A DNA stretch of 47,540 nucleotides from Bordetella parapertussis. GTDB taxonomy: Bacteria; Pseudomonadota; Gammaproteobacteria; Burkholderiales; Burkholderiaceae_B. Shown here piece after piece: positions 22,676 through 30,941 of this stretch. The notes under the pieces were generated by a model. That model was not told the DNA's origin. It was given only the letters and a program-made list of their open reading frames with translations, and did no database searches. The translations under genes and the position numbers were made by a program. The stretch is from the NCBI GenBank assembly GCA_945862495.1, contig CAMAYM010000007.1, forward strand, positions 1 through 47,540, read 5' to 3'. Every line of letters starts with the position of its first letter. Positions within the stretch are counted from its first letter, which is position 1.

Positions 22676-25027
22676 CTACTCCTCATAGACCTTAGCCTTC
22701 CAAGTCAGTTGTATACGCGCCCAAGGCGCCAGAGCGCTCAGCTCTTTTGGCATTTTCACAAAGCCCCTCGACATCAGCACTCGCTCGGCCACACGTCGCA
22801 AGCTGTAATCGACAAAATCATAGGTCTGGTCGAGATCATTAAAAAACCAGACGCGCACGCCGACACCGGTCGGGCTTTTGTTGATGATTGCGCGTTCACG
22901 CTGACCGTTGCTTTCTATTCGACTCCAAAGTCGCGTGTGGTAGAGCTTGATGACTTCACCGTGCTGATAAGTCGCTTGAGTATCGTTTTGGTCACGTCTG
23001 AGAAATGTTGGGACCCAGGTTTCTTCTAACATTTCCGAGGGTGATTGACAGAGATCTAACTCCACAGATTTACGAGGATTGCGCAACAAGCTAGGCATAC
23101 CCATATCCATGCTTTCTGAATAACTAACATCGGATAAAGAAGTTGACCGCCAAATCAGCACTTGATCTGAACTGCTCGCATAGCCTGCTGGCATCATCTG
23201 TTTGACTTTGTGTAGACGTGGCATAGCGTGCGCGCGTTCTTGCTCTGTGCGGATGTGCGTCAAGAGAAAGCTGGTGCTACGGCTGACCAATTGATAGTCG
23301 AGCGCAATGTTACGGTGGCTGTCAGTCGGCAGGTCCTCGGAAAGGCGCATGGCAGCTGCGAGACGAGAGAGCGTGGTAGATGCCACCGCCTGACCTGCAG
23401 TGAGCGTGTCGTCCTTCGTGGATTCAGCATTGTCTTCCAAATGAATTTCTGCTTGACCCAGCACTTGTTGATGCGTATCACCCGCAAGACGCGCCTTAAG
23501 CGTGACGGTCCCGGCGGGGGCGCGCTCAAACCAAGCGCTGACGTGCAAGGTGTCACCCTCAAAGGCGGCTGAATCGAGTGTGGTGATATTGCGTGGCTGA
23601 CTGCCCTCTGGCCACTCGATGGTGACGTCAGTGACAAGAGGTGTGCGCAAGCGATTGAACATGCGCAAGATCGCGGGCTCTACAGTTTCGCCAGGCGCGA
23701 CAAAATCACAGGCACCCTTGGTTTCCAGTGCGAGGCGTTTGAGCAGACCTTCCGAAGCACTACTGCCAATGCCAATCACAAAAATGCGCTGCTTGGAGCT
23801 TTTTGCACGCTTGATGATGGCGTCGACGGCGCTGACATGACCATCGGTGATCAACAGGACGGCGCCTTCGTCTTTGCTCGACAAGGCGAGCGTGGAGGTG
23901 AGGGCGGATTCTAGTTCGGTACCGCCCATGTCTGCGTTAAGGCTGCTGATCCAACGTTGCGCGGATAACTGTGTGGCTTCGGTCACGGGCCATGGTGCGC
24001 GGGAGCGGTGTTCGACCTCATTACCGAACTTGGACAGAGAAAAAGTATCTTGCTTGCCCAAACGGTCAACGAGGGAATGCAGCGCGCGGCGGGCCGCTTG
24101 GATGCTGTCTCCCGCCATGGAGCCCGAGCAGTCGACCAGTATTTTGAGTGAGAGCGGTTCGGGCGTGACAGGCTGGCCCTCTGTAGTTAAGGCCGTAAAC
24201 GAAGGACAGAAACTCGCTGTGACCACGTAGTGTTCCGGCTTGACATAGTCGGGTGCCATAGAGGCGATTGAGCAATGTTCGAGTTGATCCATGACAAATA
24301 CAAAGTCTCGATCCAGAAAGCTGTCACGACCCAGTGTGACCGTCAGGGAGTCGGAGTGGGCGTTATTTTTGTCGCTACCAGCTAAGCCCTTGGAACTCAG
24401 ACGCGACACCTTAATAGGATGGCTCGGCGAGCCCACGCGCGCCTGCGCTAACGCGCCATGCAGCGTCAAGCTCAAGGCAAAGCCGTATTCAGTCAATAGA
24501 TCCGTCTCGGGGACTTGATGCGGTTGTAGTCCACCATCTCGGAGCAAATCACCATAGCGTGGCGCGATCACCGTGGGGATCTTGAGTCGCAGTCCGCCTT
24601 GTTCGAACTGCAAGAGCTGACCGTAATGCAGATCGATCACGCAACGTTCGCCAGGGGCGAGATTGCCCAGATTGAGCACATAGTTACCGTCTTCGCCCCG
24701 TTCTAGCAAGATGGCTGCGTTTCCGTCGGCCAGCGTTTGTTCGTAGCTTTCCTGGGCCTCGGACTTTTCTACAACCGTACCTTGCAGAGTCTGTTCGTTG
24801 AGCATGACTTCCACCCCGAGCAACTGCGCACCCCAAGGCAACGGAAAGCTATAGATCGCTTCAAGATGTTCCGACGATGGATTGATAAATGTTTGACGTA
24901 CATGTGCATCAAAGATCGCACCTCGCAAATCCCCCGTGATAGCAACGTGTTGCAGCACCATCGGTTCGCCCGATTTGGACTGCAGTGTCGCGTGGAAAGA
25001 CTCGTCTAGCTGTAGAGAAACGCTCAT
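22676..25027 (-). CDS. VIT and von Willebrand A domain protein
   Basis: 783 residues. An N-terminal VIT domain (about residues 15-140; VRQTFINPSSEHLEAIYSFPLPWGAQL, NLAPGERCVIDLHY) is followed by a VWA domain with a MIDAS motif DCSGSM near residue 297 and by GAVLLITDGHVS about 85 residues later. The C-terminal 300 residues are uncharacterised. No signal peptide is evident, so it is probably cytoplasmic. VIT-VWA proteins are widespread but their role in bacteria is largely unknown; a metal-dependent protein-binding scaffold is a fair expectation. ATG 25027 has AGAGGA upstream; an earlier in-frame start at 25105 lies inside the MerR gene. It follows that gene by 16 bases. Confidence 0.85.
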   Translation of the reverse strand: MSVSLQLDESFHATLQSKSGEPMVLQHVAITGDLRGAIFDAHVRQTFINPSSEHLEAIYSFPLPWGAQLLGVEVMLNEQTLQGTVVEKSEAQESYEQTLADGNAAILLERGEDGNYVLNLGNLAPGERCVIDLHYGQLLQFEQGGLRLKIPTVIAPRYGDLLRDGGLQPHQVPETDLLTEYGFALSLTLHGALAQARVGSPSHPIKVSRLSSKGLAGSDKNNAHSDSLTVTLGRDSFLDRDFVFVMDQLEHCSIASMAPDYVKPEHYVVTASFCPSFTALTTEGQPVTPEPLSLKILVDCSGSMAGDSIQAARRALHSLVDRLGKQDTFSLSKFGNEVEHRSRAPWPVTEATQLSAQRWISSLNADMGGTELESALTSTLALSSKDEGAVLLITDGHVSAVDAIIKRAKSSKQRIFVIGIGSSASEGLLKRLALETKGACDFVAPGETVEPAILRMFNRLRTPLVTDVTIEWPEGSQPRNITTLDSAAFEGDTLHVSAWFERAPAGTVTLKARLAGDTHQQVLGQAEIHLEDNAESTKDDTLTAGQAVASTTLSRLAAAMRLSEDLPTDSHRNIALDYQLVSRSTSFLLTHIRTEQERAHAMPRLHKVKQMMPAGYASSSDQVLIWRSTSLSDVSYSESMDMGMPSLLRNPRKSVELDLCQSPSEMLEETWVPTFLRRDQNDTQATYQHGEVIKLYHTRLWSRIESNGQRERAIINKSPTGVGVRVWFFNDLDQTYDFVDYSLRRVAERVLMSRGFVKMPKELSALAPWARIQLTWKAKVYEE

Positions 25028-25043
25028 AGTGTTGTCCTCTTGA

Positions 25044-25499
25044 TTATTTATTGTTGTCTGGGTTGTTTTGTAGGGCCTCATACGCCTGCAGCACACTGCG
25101 AACAAAACTGCGCAGCTGCTCGGGGCTGAGTCCTGCCCGGGTTGGTTCGATCACAAGCTCGATCCCCTCGGCGACATGCAGGTGGCTGCATACCTCTAGC
25201 GAACCAGGTCGTCGACCTCGATCCGGCACGGGGGCGGGGCCACCTTGGAGGAGCTCCCGAATGCGATCAAGCGAGACGCCAGCTGCCGTCCATTTTTTGA
25301 TGAGCAGGAGCTGCTCGAGATGCTGAGGGGAATATTTCGCGGCCCGTGTTTCTCCCTCAGGGCGACTTACGAGCCCAAGCTGGACGTAGTAACGGACCGT
25401 CCGCTTGCTCAGGTCCGTGAGGGCACAGAGCTCATCGAGGGAAAAAGACTGACTCGGAGAGTCGCCGGAAGGGGGAGAGGTCTTTGTGACAGTGTTCAT
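25044..25499 (-). CDS. MerR-family regulator of the VIT/VWA operon
   Basis: 151 residues. N-terminal MerR helix-turn-helix: FSLDELCALTDLSKRTVRYYVQLGLVSRP at residues 19-47, then the wing (AAKYSPQHLEQLLLIKKWTAAGVSLDRIRELL). The C-terminal part (about 95-151) has CSHLHVAEGIELVIEP, lacks the cysteine pattern of metal sensors and matches no effector domain I know. The gene is first in a two-gene operon with the VIT/VWA gene. The ATG at 25499 has no Shine-Dalgarno and lies 6 bases after a TAATAT -10-like element, so the mRNA may be leaderless. Confidence 0.85.
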   Translation of the reverse strand: MNTVTKTSPPSGDSPSQSFSLDELCALTDLSKRTVRYYVQLGLVSRPEGETRAAKYSPQHLEQLLLIKKWTAAGVSLDRIRELLQGGPAPVPDRGRRPGSLEVCSHLHVAEGIELVIEPTRAGLSPEQLRSFVRSVLQAYEALQNNPDNNK

Positions 25500-25515
25500 G
25501 TGTTTATATTAACAC
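25500..25515 (-). promoter_or_regulatory. Dyad with -10 element at the merR-type start
   Basis: GTGTT and AACAC flank a 6-base AT core, directly upstream of the regulator ATG at 25499. On the minus strand TAATAT (25511-25506) would place the transcription start at the ATG. Suited to autoregulation. Confidence 0.4.
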
Positions 25516-25548
25516 TATAACTGTCATTAAATGCTGTTTAAATAAAAA

Positions 25549-25659
25549 TTATTTGTAAAAATTATGTGCAATCTTAAATAGCAAGCCAACGATCGTGAAC
25601 AGAGTCTTAATTTGTTTGTTCATACTAAATAAATTTCTGTAAATGTTTGTAAATCTCAT
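25549..25659 (-). pseudogene. Truncated copy of the small coiled-coil membrane protein gene
   Basis: A 36-codon open frame. Its end (KTLFTIVGLLFKIAHNF) is clearly related to the end of the intact protein at 26586-26804 (TTLFAIVGLLSKIANIF), and the DNA is similar over about 80 bases. The N-terminal coiled-coil part is missing. It lies upstream of the DUF4258/XRE pair, in the same orientation as the intact copy on the other side. Confidence 0.7.
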
Positions 25660-25730
25660 TGATAACCGGTTGCTGATGCTCATAAACTATATAAATTATT
25701 GGTCAACCTATGTAAATAAGGGTATATTTT

Positions 25731-26036
25731 GTGACCTTAAGCAAGCATCAATGGGAGTCTTTAATTAGGAAAATTGCTGGAAATAGCAGACAGATCAAAT
25801 GGACTGAACATGCAAAACAGCAAATGAGGGCAAGACACATCACGATGCCAATGGCACTGGATGTCTTATCTAAAGGAATCATCAGGCTCGAACCAGAGCC
25901 TCACATTAAAACTCGCGACACCATTTGTCGGATAGAGCGTTTCACTGCGGGAAAGTCTGTAGGCATCTGCGTTGCGCTTAAGTCAGAAAAAGTTACCACG
26001 ATGATTGTTGTTACTGCATTGATAATTGGGGGATAG
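25731..26036 (+). CDS. DUF4258 protein, putative toxin of a toxin-antitoxin pair
   Basis: 101 residues. DUF4258 pattern: IKWTEHAKQQMRARHITMPMALDVLSKGII near the N-terminus, then a beta-rich half with ICRIERFTAGKSVGICVALKS and TTMIVVTALI. The family shares a RelE/MqsR-like fold and is often next to an XRE or MqsA-like regulator, as here, one base downstream. RNase activity is an inference from this arrangement. The start codon is a GTG with no strong Shine-Dalgarno. Confidence 0.75.
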   Translation: MTLSKHQWESLIRKIAGNSRQIKWTEHAKQQMRARHITMPMALDVLSKGIIRLEPEPHIKTRDTICRIERFTAGKSVGICVALKSEKVTTMIVVTALIIGG

Positions 26037-26037
26037 C

Positions 26038-26511
26038 ATGTACCACTACACAGATGGAGGCCTTCGGAATATTTGGCTCGCGAATGGTTATGAGCAGATG
26101 GAAACTCCTTACGGTATGGCTATCACCATTCAAGACTTACCAGGTCTTTCAAGAGCAATATGCAAAGCGCTTATCCGTAAAAACAGTAAATTAACAGGCG
26201 CAGAGTTTCGATACCTGCGTCAGGCAATGCTTCTGTCTCAGTCATCACTTGGACGAACGTTAGGTCGCACAGATCAAGCGATCGCAGGCTGGGAAAAGAA
26301 TAGCAAAGTCCCAAAATTTGCTGACCAAATGCTGCGTGTTTTTTATGCTGCTCATGCGGATGGCAATGAGCAAGTTAAAAATATTATTCACGCACTAAAC
26401 GATGTTGAGCGAACGATTCATTTCGTGATGACGGAAACGAAAAAAGGCTGGCAATCAAAAATCTCCGAAGTTGATTTATCGGAGCGAGATGAGTTTGAAA
26501 AGGTTGTGTAG
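26038..26511 (+). CDS. XRE-family (YgiT/MqsA-like) antitoxin
   Basis: 157 residues. The N-terminal domain (MYHYTDGGLRNIWLANGY ... MAITIQDLPGLSRAICKAL) is a form commonly joined to a helix-turn-helix in MqsA-like regulators; the HTH is at LTGAEFRYLRQAMLLSQSSLGRTLGRTDQAIAGWEK (about 50-85). The zinc-binding CxxC pair of MqsA is absent. The start is ATG 26038, right after GGGGGA and one base past the stop of the DUF4258 gene. It should bind the toxin and the promoter of the pair. Confidence 0.8.
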   Translation: MYHYTDGGLRNIWLANGYEQMETPYGMAITIQDLPGLSRAICKALIRKNSKLTGAEFRYLRQAMLLSQSSLGRTLGRTDQAIAGWEKNSKVPKFADQMLRVFYAAHADGNEQVKNIIHALNDVERTIHFVMTETKKGWQSKISEVDLSERDEFEKVV

Positions 26512-26585
26512 GTGAGTGCGAATTTTAGTATCGAGCAAAATCATGGCAATAGATTTTCTCTGACTTGCTCATCTGGCAGCGATGC

Positions 26586-26804
26586 TTAAAAAATATTCGC
26601 GATCTTTGACAGCAGACCAACGATGGCGAACAGAGTCGTGATTTGTATGCTCATGCATAGAATAAATTTACGGTCAAGATCGGTTCGTAATCCAGCGACC
26701 AAGCGATCCATTCGATCCATGGTTTCTGTTGTTTGCCTTGCCAAATCTTCGCGCGTGGCAAGGGTTGGGATGATGGCTTCAAGTTTGGCTAATTTAGTTT
26801 CCAT
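26586..26804 (-). CDS. Small coiled-coil membrane protein
   Basis: 72 residues. METKLAKLEAIIPTLATREDLARQ, then a heptad-like helix (TTETMDRMDRLVAGLRTDLDR), and a C-terminal membrane segment at about residues 50-70. It shares the IPTLATREDLA block with the protein at 38235-38468, so two full copies and one fragment (25549-25659) lie in this window. The layout of coiled coil plus C-terminal anchor is known in several small inner-membrane proteins; the function is unknown. Confidence 0.75.
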   Translation of the reverse strand: METKLAKLEAIIPTLATREDLARQTTETMDRMDRLVAGLRTDLDRKFILCMSIQITTLFAIVGLLSKIANIF

Positions 26805-27027
26805 TAAGTGCTACCTATAGTGCGTACGTCATGCGAAATTTTAGTTTTAACGACATCTGCAACTATCGGTCCGGAGAACTATTTTTTGTATCAAATTGTT
26901 TCATCGTGCCGTCTGCGACCTGAGTCAGTCGCGTCACAAAACACTCATTCTCGTTTGTGTGACTCTACAAGGCGTAGCGGTCTCTAACCAGCTCTAAATC
27001 AGTCCGCACGCGAGAAGCCGGTCAAGC

Positions 27028-27054
27028 AAAAAAAAACCACCCGAAGGTGGTTTT
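27028..27054 (-). terminator. Intrinsic terminator after the YtcJ-type gene
   Basis: CCACC (27037-27041) and GGTGG (27046-27050) close a CGAA tetraloop; the stem is extended by AAAA/TTTT. On the minus strand it is followed by a run of T (complement of the A run from 27028). It lies about 20 bases past the stop codon at 27075 and is nearly symmetrical, so it could work in both directions. Confidence 0.88.
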
Positions 27055-27074
27055 AGATTTCTTAAAAAAAAAGA

Positions 27075-28871
27075 TCAATGGCGATGAAAATTCTTTACAG
27101 CTGAGTTTGCCAAGTCCTTATGCTCTGTTGGATCAATCGCAGAGATCTGTTCCATAAATTTCTTAAGATCAATCTTCTTGCCACCTAACCATGTCCCTTG
27201 GACTTTAACTTTCTCGACAATCTCGCTTGGCTTCACAGCAGTAATGTCGGCCGATAGCTCTACTAAATCAGCAAACTTACCTACTTCAAGCGAACCGATA
27301 TCTTTATCGCGTTTGAGTTGATAGGCGCCATTGATGGTCGATGCTTTAAGCGCTTCATCTAGAGTGACTGCCTGATTCGGACCATGAACCTTGCCCGAAT
27401 CAGTGGTGCGCGTCACCATGTGCTGAATGTTTCTTAACGTATCTGGAGGCGATACCGAGCCATCATTATGAAAGGTAGTGCGCGTTTTCATTTTCATCGC
27501 ATCACCCACGCGCTGCCATTGAGAGCCGTATTCAGACGCAAACATAGTGCCGTCTAAGAGATCACCCCAATAGATGTATTGAAAGGGCGCCAGTGAAACA
27601 GTGACCCCAAGACGTTCAGCGCGCTGAAATTGATCCGCCCGTGCAGCACCTAAATGCTCAACACGCCAGCGGTGATCGGTGCCCATCAGCTTGTATTTAT
27701 TTAAAGCATTCTCATAGGCGTCGAGCACCACATCAAACCCAACGTCGCCATTGTTATGAAACGCCATCTGATAGCCCATAGGCGCGTATTGATCGAGCAA
27801 TTGGTCGAGCTGTTGGCGCGTGTAATTCATGCCCTTTTCGAACAGCGGTCCCAAGAGAATATTTGCCTGTCTGGTTCGGGCGTTATCTAAATAACCAAAA
27901 CTCTGTGCAACAGTACCCAGCCATGGGCTTCCATCCGCCCACAGTTTGATGCCATTTTTACGGACCATGCTGGAATCAGGCCAAGACACTTTCGCGCCAG
28001 CATCCGGCTCAATGGCCATGTGGTAGACGTGCATTCTTAAGGGGCTGTCTGGGACGGCTGCTAATGCCTCGTAACCCTTATACATTCCTGTGTTGTACGT
28101 GTGCTCCGATGACGCGGTGATACCCATCGAGGCCATATACGCATACCACTTTGCACTGGAGTGCAAGATGTGGGGAATTGCTTTGGGAAGGATTGGACCA
28201 ACCACTGCCATTAACGCAGCCGATTCATTGGCCACGCCATTGGAGGTACCATCCTGGAATCGACCATAGTTTCCGCCCACTGGGTCGGCAGGCGGCTTGT
28301 CATCTTTCCAGCCTAAAATTTTGACGACTGCCGTATTGAAATAAACCGCATGCCCAGAATTATCAATCACGATGATTGCACGACCGCTTGGCGTTAACTT
28401 ATCCAATATGTCCCGTGTTGGTAAAGGAGCCTCTTGCAATAATCTGTCTATGCCATTGAATACCAAGGGTCTACCGGCTGGAGCTTCTGCGTCGGCTTTC
28501 TTAATAGTTGCTTGGACATCTGCCCAGGTTTTCGCGCCAACGTAGGGTGCAATCCAATAGGCAGGTGCTTGTGTCGTAATGCCCGACAAAATCGGGTGAT
28601 TGTGCGGATCAATAAACCCGGGCATGAGCACGGTAGAACCTAAGTCCTGTACTTTTGCGTTGGGTGCACTGGCACGTACATTTTGGAGCGACCCAATCGC
28701 AGTAATCTTTTTTGTCACGGTATCAAAGGCAATGGCCTCCGCACGTGGATTCTTTTCGTCCATCGTAATAATGGTTGAAGCCTTCAAAATCTGTATTTCT
28801 GCTAGTGCGAGATTAGACAGGCAGTAGAGCGAAACAATGGGCAGAGTCTTGAGGATTGATTTGTAGTTCAT
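27075..28871 (-). CDS. Secreted YtcJ-type amidohydrolase
   Basis: 598 residues. Metal-dependent hydrolase of the amidohydrolase-3 (YtcJ) group, exported by a signal peptide (LPIVSLYCLSNLALA). The N-terminal metal motif is GFIDPHNHP near residue 92, with the later FHNNGDVGFDVVLDA, HRWRVEHLGAA, TFHNDGSVSPPD and the terminal GSLEVGKFADLVELS typical of the superfamily. The substrate is not predictable; members act on amides, ureas or exocyclic C-N bonds. It is preceded by ATGTTAAAACAT (28936-28947), a palindrome that may be an operator, and ends at a strong terminator, so it is probably monocistronic. Confidence 0.87.
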   Translation of the reverse strand: MNYKSILKTLPIVSLYCLSNLALAEIQILKASTIITMDEKNPRAEAIAFDTVTKKITAIGSLQNVRASAPNAKVQDLGSTVLMPGFIDPHNHPILSGITTQAPAYWIAPYVGAKTWADVQATIKKADAEAPAGRPLVFNGIDRLLQEAPLPTRDILDKLTPSGRAIIVIDNSGHAVYFNTAVVKILGWKDDKPPADPVGGNYGRFQDGTSNGVANESAALMAVVGPILPKAIPHILHSSAKWYAYMASMGITASSEHTYNTGMYKGYEALAAVPDSPLRMHVYHMAIEPDAGAKVSWPDSSMVRKNGIKLWADGSPWLGTVAQSFGYLDNARTRQANILLGPLFEKGMNYTRQQLDQLLDQYAPMGYQMAFHNNGDVGFDVVLDAYENALNKYKLMGTDHRWRVEHLGAARADQFQRAERLGVTVSLAPFQYIYWGDLLDGTMFASEYGSQWQRVGDAMKMKTRTTFHNDGSVSPPDTLRNIQHMVTRTTDSGKVHGPNQAVTLDEALKASTINGAYQLKRDKDIGSLEVGKFADLVELSADITAVKPSEIVEKVKVQGTWLGGKKIDLKKFMEQISAIDPTEHKDLANSAVKNFHRH

Positions 28872-28988
28872 ATCGATTCAAATGGAAGATAAAGCCGTTT
28901 TACCGAAGAGTCTGGGAGTGCTGAAAGCAAGCGTAATGTTAAAACATAGCAAAATCCACTTACTTAACCCTACCAATCCCTACGCCAA

Positions 28989-29402
28989 CTAGTGCGCATT
29001 GACCCAGTTTTCGACGATTAGGCCTGCATAATTTACAAAGTCGGCTTCGTTGTTTGTGACCAATGTGACGCCAAGGGCGATGGCGTGTGAGGCAATGAGT
29101 TTATCTAGTGCGTCGCGGTTGCGCTCTTTATAGGCGGCACGAATGGGCCCATAGGCTTTGGCTGCCTGAGCGTCAAAGGATGCCACCAAGATGTCTTCGA
29201 GCAAACTGTCCAACACCTTACGATTGGTTTTTTGAGAGGCTTCGCTCGTGCAAGCGAGGCCAAACTCGAGCTCGGCCAAGGTGATGGCGGAAATGATCAC
29301 GTCCCCAACAAAGCATTTGGCAAAGCGCTCTCTGACCTCGGGTGGCTGGTGTTTGATGAGGTAGATGCACATGTTGGTGTCGAGCATGTATTTCGCACTC
29401 AT
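28989..29402 (-). CDS. vapC: VapC PIN-domain toxin (module 1)
   Basis: 137 residues. PIN-domain endoribonuclease. The acidic residues are visible: Asp in YMLDTNMCIYLIKH, Glu in TLAELEFGL, Asp in DALDKLIASHAIALG, and Asn-Asn-x-x-Asp in VTNNEADFVN. This order and spacing fit VapC/FitB toxins that cut tRNA or rRNA. It overlaps vapB by 4 bases. Confidence 0.93.
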   Translation of the reverse strand: MSAKYMLDTNMCIYLIKHQPPEVRERFAKCFVGDVIISAITLAELEFGLACTSEASQKTNRKVLDSLLEDILVASFDAQAAKAYGPIRAAYKERNRDALDKLIASHAIALGVTLVTNNEADFVNYAGLIVENWVNAH

Positions 29403-29635
29403 AATGCTTCGCGCTCGCCTTCAATGTTTTCGCCACGTCCTTGAGCCATGAAGTCTGGTGAAAATTTGCCAAACTTTGCCATGACATCACCCATTCGGCG
29501 CTGAGCAGGGCGGATGCGCAACTCATCGCCTTGACGTTCGATCACAAGTTCGATATCCCACGTGCTGTAGGCAAGCTCTGCCGGAATGCGAACGGCTTGG
29601 GAGTTCCCATTTTTAAAAAGTTTGGTGTTTGTCAT
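29399..29635 (-). CDS. vapB: VapB antitoxin (module 1)
   Basis: 78 residues. MTNTKLFKNGNSQAVRIPAEL is the classic VagC/VapB AbrB-like DNA-binding domain, with a C-terminal toxin-binding tail (MAKFGKFSPDFMAQGRGE). It precedes and overlaps vapC, and operator-like palindromes lie upstream. Confidence 0.93.
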   Translation of the reverse strand: MTNTKLFKNGNSQAVRIPAELAYSTWDIELVIERQGDELRIRPAQRRMGDVMAKFGKFSPDFMAQGRGENIEGEREAL

Positions 29636-29650
29636 GATATGCCCTATGAG

Positions 29651-29693
29651 TGTACGTGTACATCTTAAGGCATTTTTTGATGTATGTACATAC
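29651..29693. promoter_or_regulatory. Palindromes upstream of vapBC module 1
   Basis: GTATGTACATAC (29682-29693) is a perfect 12-bp palindrome, and TGTACGTGTACA (29651-29662) is close to one; another GATGTACAT follows near 29698. They share the TGTAC core and are placed for cooperative VapBC autorepression. Confidence 0.6.
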
Positions 29694-29890
29694 GTAGATG
29701 TACATATTAGAAAACTGAGTCCAAAGCCATCAATTTCACTTAATTAAATTGAGATTGCTTTGATAAAAATCCAAGATTTTGGAATTTGATCCGACTTGCA
29801 AGTAAGATCATGACAAGGAGCGAGGGTCTCAACGGTATTAGAGCCGTGGGTAATTGCGCATTCATTCATCAAGCTAAAAGGGACATCAAT

Positions 29891-30883
29891 ATGAAAAAAA
29901 ACCTCTTTGCATCGCTACGCACCGTTGGCTTAAGCAGCCTCACCGCGTTGGCTTTACTGCCTCATTCGTTTGCGCAAGCGCAAGCCTCTAATTACCCAAA
30001 CAAACCCATCACGATTGTGGCGCCCTTTGCAGCGGGAACGCTCACGGATATTTTGACGCGTACCGTCGCCAATAAACTATCGATCGCCTTGGGTCAACCG
30101 GTGATCGCAGAAAACAAGACCGGCGCAGACGGCAACATTGGCGCAGCTTTTGTCGCGACGGCGCCGGCGGACGGCTATACCTTATTAGTGGGTGCCACGA
30201 GCATCGGCTCGATCAACGTGCTGCTGCACAAGAATATTAAATACGATCCACAACGTGATTTTGTCGGTATCACCAACCTCATTAGCGTGCCCAACGTGCT
30301 TGTGGTGGGATCGCATGTGCCTGCAAAGAATCTCAAAGAGCTCCTAGCACTCCAAAAGCAGAAAAGTTTTAACTACGGCTCAAGCGGTGCGGGCGGTAGT
30401 ATGCATTTGTCCGGAGAGATCTATAAAAAAATGGCCGGTGTAGAGATGGTCCACATCCCTTACAAAGGTACAACGCCTGTCATTAATGACATCATTGGTG
30501 GTCGCGTTGAAATGATGTTCTGCAACCTACCGGTATGCTTGTCCTTGATAAAGTCTGGCAAATTAACAGCGCTCGGCGTCACGTCCGCTGCGCGTTCCTC
30601 GCTCTTGCCAGATGTGCCAACCCTTGCCGAGTCAGGCTTGCCAGGCTTTGATGTCAGCGGCTGGTTCGGTTTGTTCGCTCCAAAAGGCACACCACCAGAC
30701 ATCGTTGCCAAGCTCAATGCCGAAACGGTCAAGATCCTGAATGATCCTCAGTTTAAAGAGGAGTTCTTGAACAGAGGCGCTATCACGATCGGCGGTTCAT
30801 CAGAGGCCTTTACAAAATACGCAGCAGACGAGCGCGTACGTTGGGGCAAGATCATTGATGAGGCAAAGATCACGCTGGAGTGA
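29891..30883 (+). CDS. Bug-family tripartite tricarboxylate transporter receptor
   Basis: 330 residues. Periplasmic solute receptor of the TctC/Bug family, very expanded in Alcaligenaceae and relatives. ATG 29891 is chosen for AAGGGA 7 bases upstream and the signal peptide that follows (cleavage after FAQA). The mature part begins SNYPNKPITIVAPFAAGTLTDILTR, followed by GQPVIAENKTGADGNIGA, VHIPYKGTTPVINDIIGGRVEMMF and LAESGLPGFDVSGWFGLFAPKGTPP, all standard. No TctA/TctB membrane genes are nearby; orphan receptors are usual in this family. The ligand cannot be told. It may be cotranscribed with the GST gene 58 bases downstream. Confidence 0.93.
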   Translation: MKKNLFASLRTVGLSSLTALALLPHSFAQAQASNYPNKPITIVAPFAAGTLTDILTRTVANKLSIALGQPVIAENKTGADGNIGAAFVATAPADGYTLLVGATSIGSINVLLHKNIKYDPQRDFVGITNLISVPNVLVVGSHVPAKNLKELLALQKQKSFNYGSSGAGGSMHLSGEIYKKMAGVEMVHIPYKGTTPVINDIIGGRVEMMFCNLPVCLSLIKSGKLTALGVTSAARSSLLPDVPTLAESGLPGFDVSGWFGLFAPKGTPPDIVAKLNAETVKILNDPQFKEEFLNRGAITIGGSSEAFTKYAADERVRWGKIIDEAKITLE

Positions 30884-30941
30884 TGAAGCTCTTTCTTTGT
30901 GTACCTTACAGATAGAAAATTTACTTGAGTAAAGAGACCCC

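Noticed and set aside
26868..27010. Minus-strand stretch of about 47 codons with one TAG that looks partly coding (NECFVTRLTQVADGTMKQFD)
   Set aside because: No family recognised, no start and one internal stop. It may be a remnant, but chance cannot be excluded.
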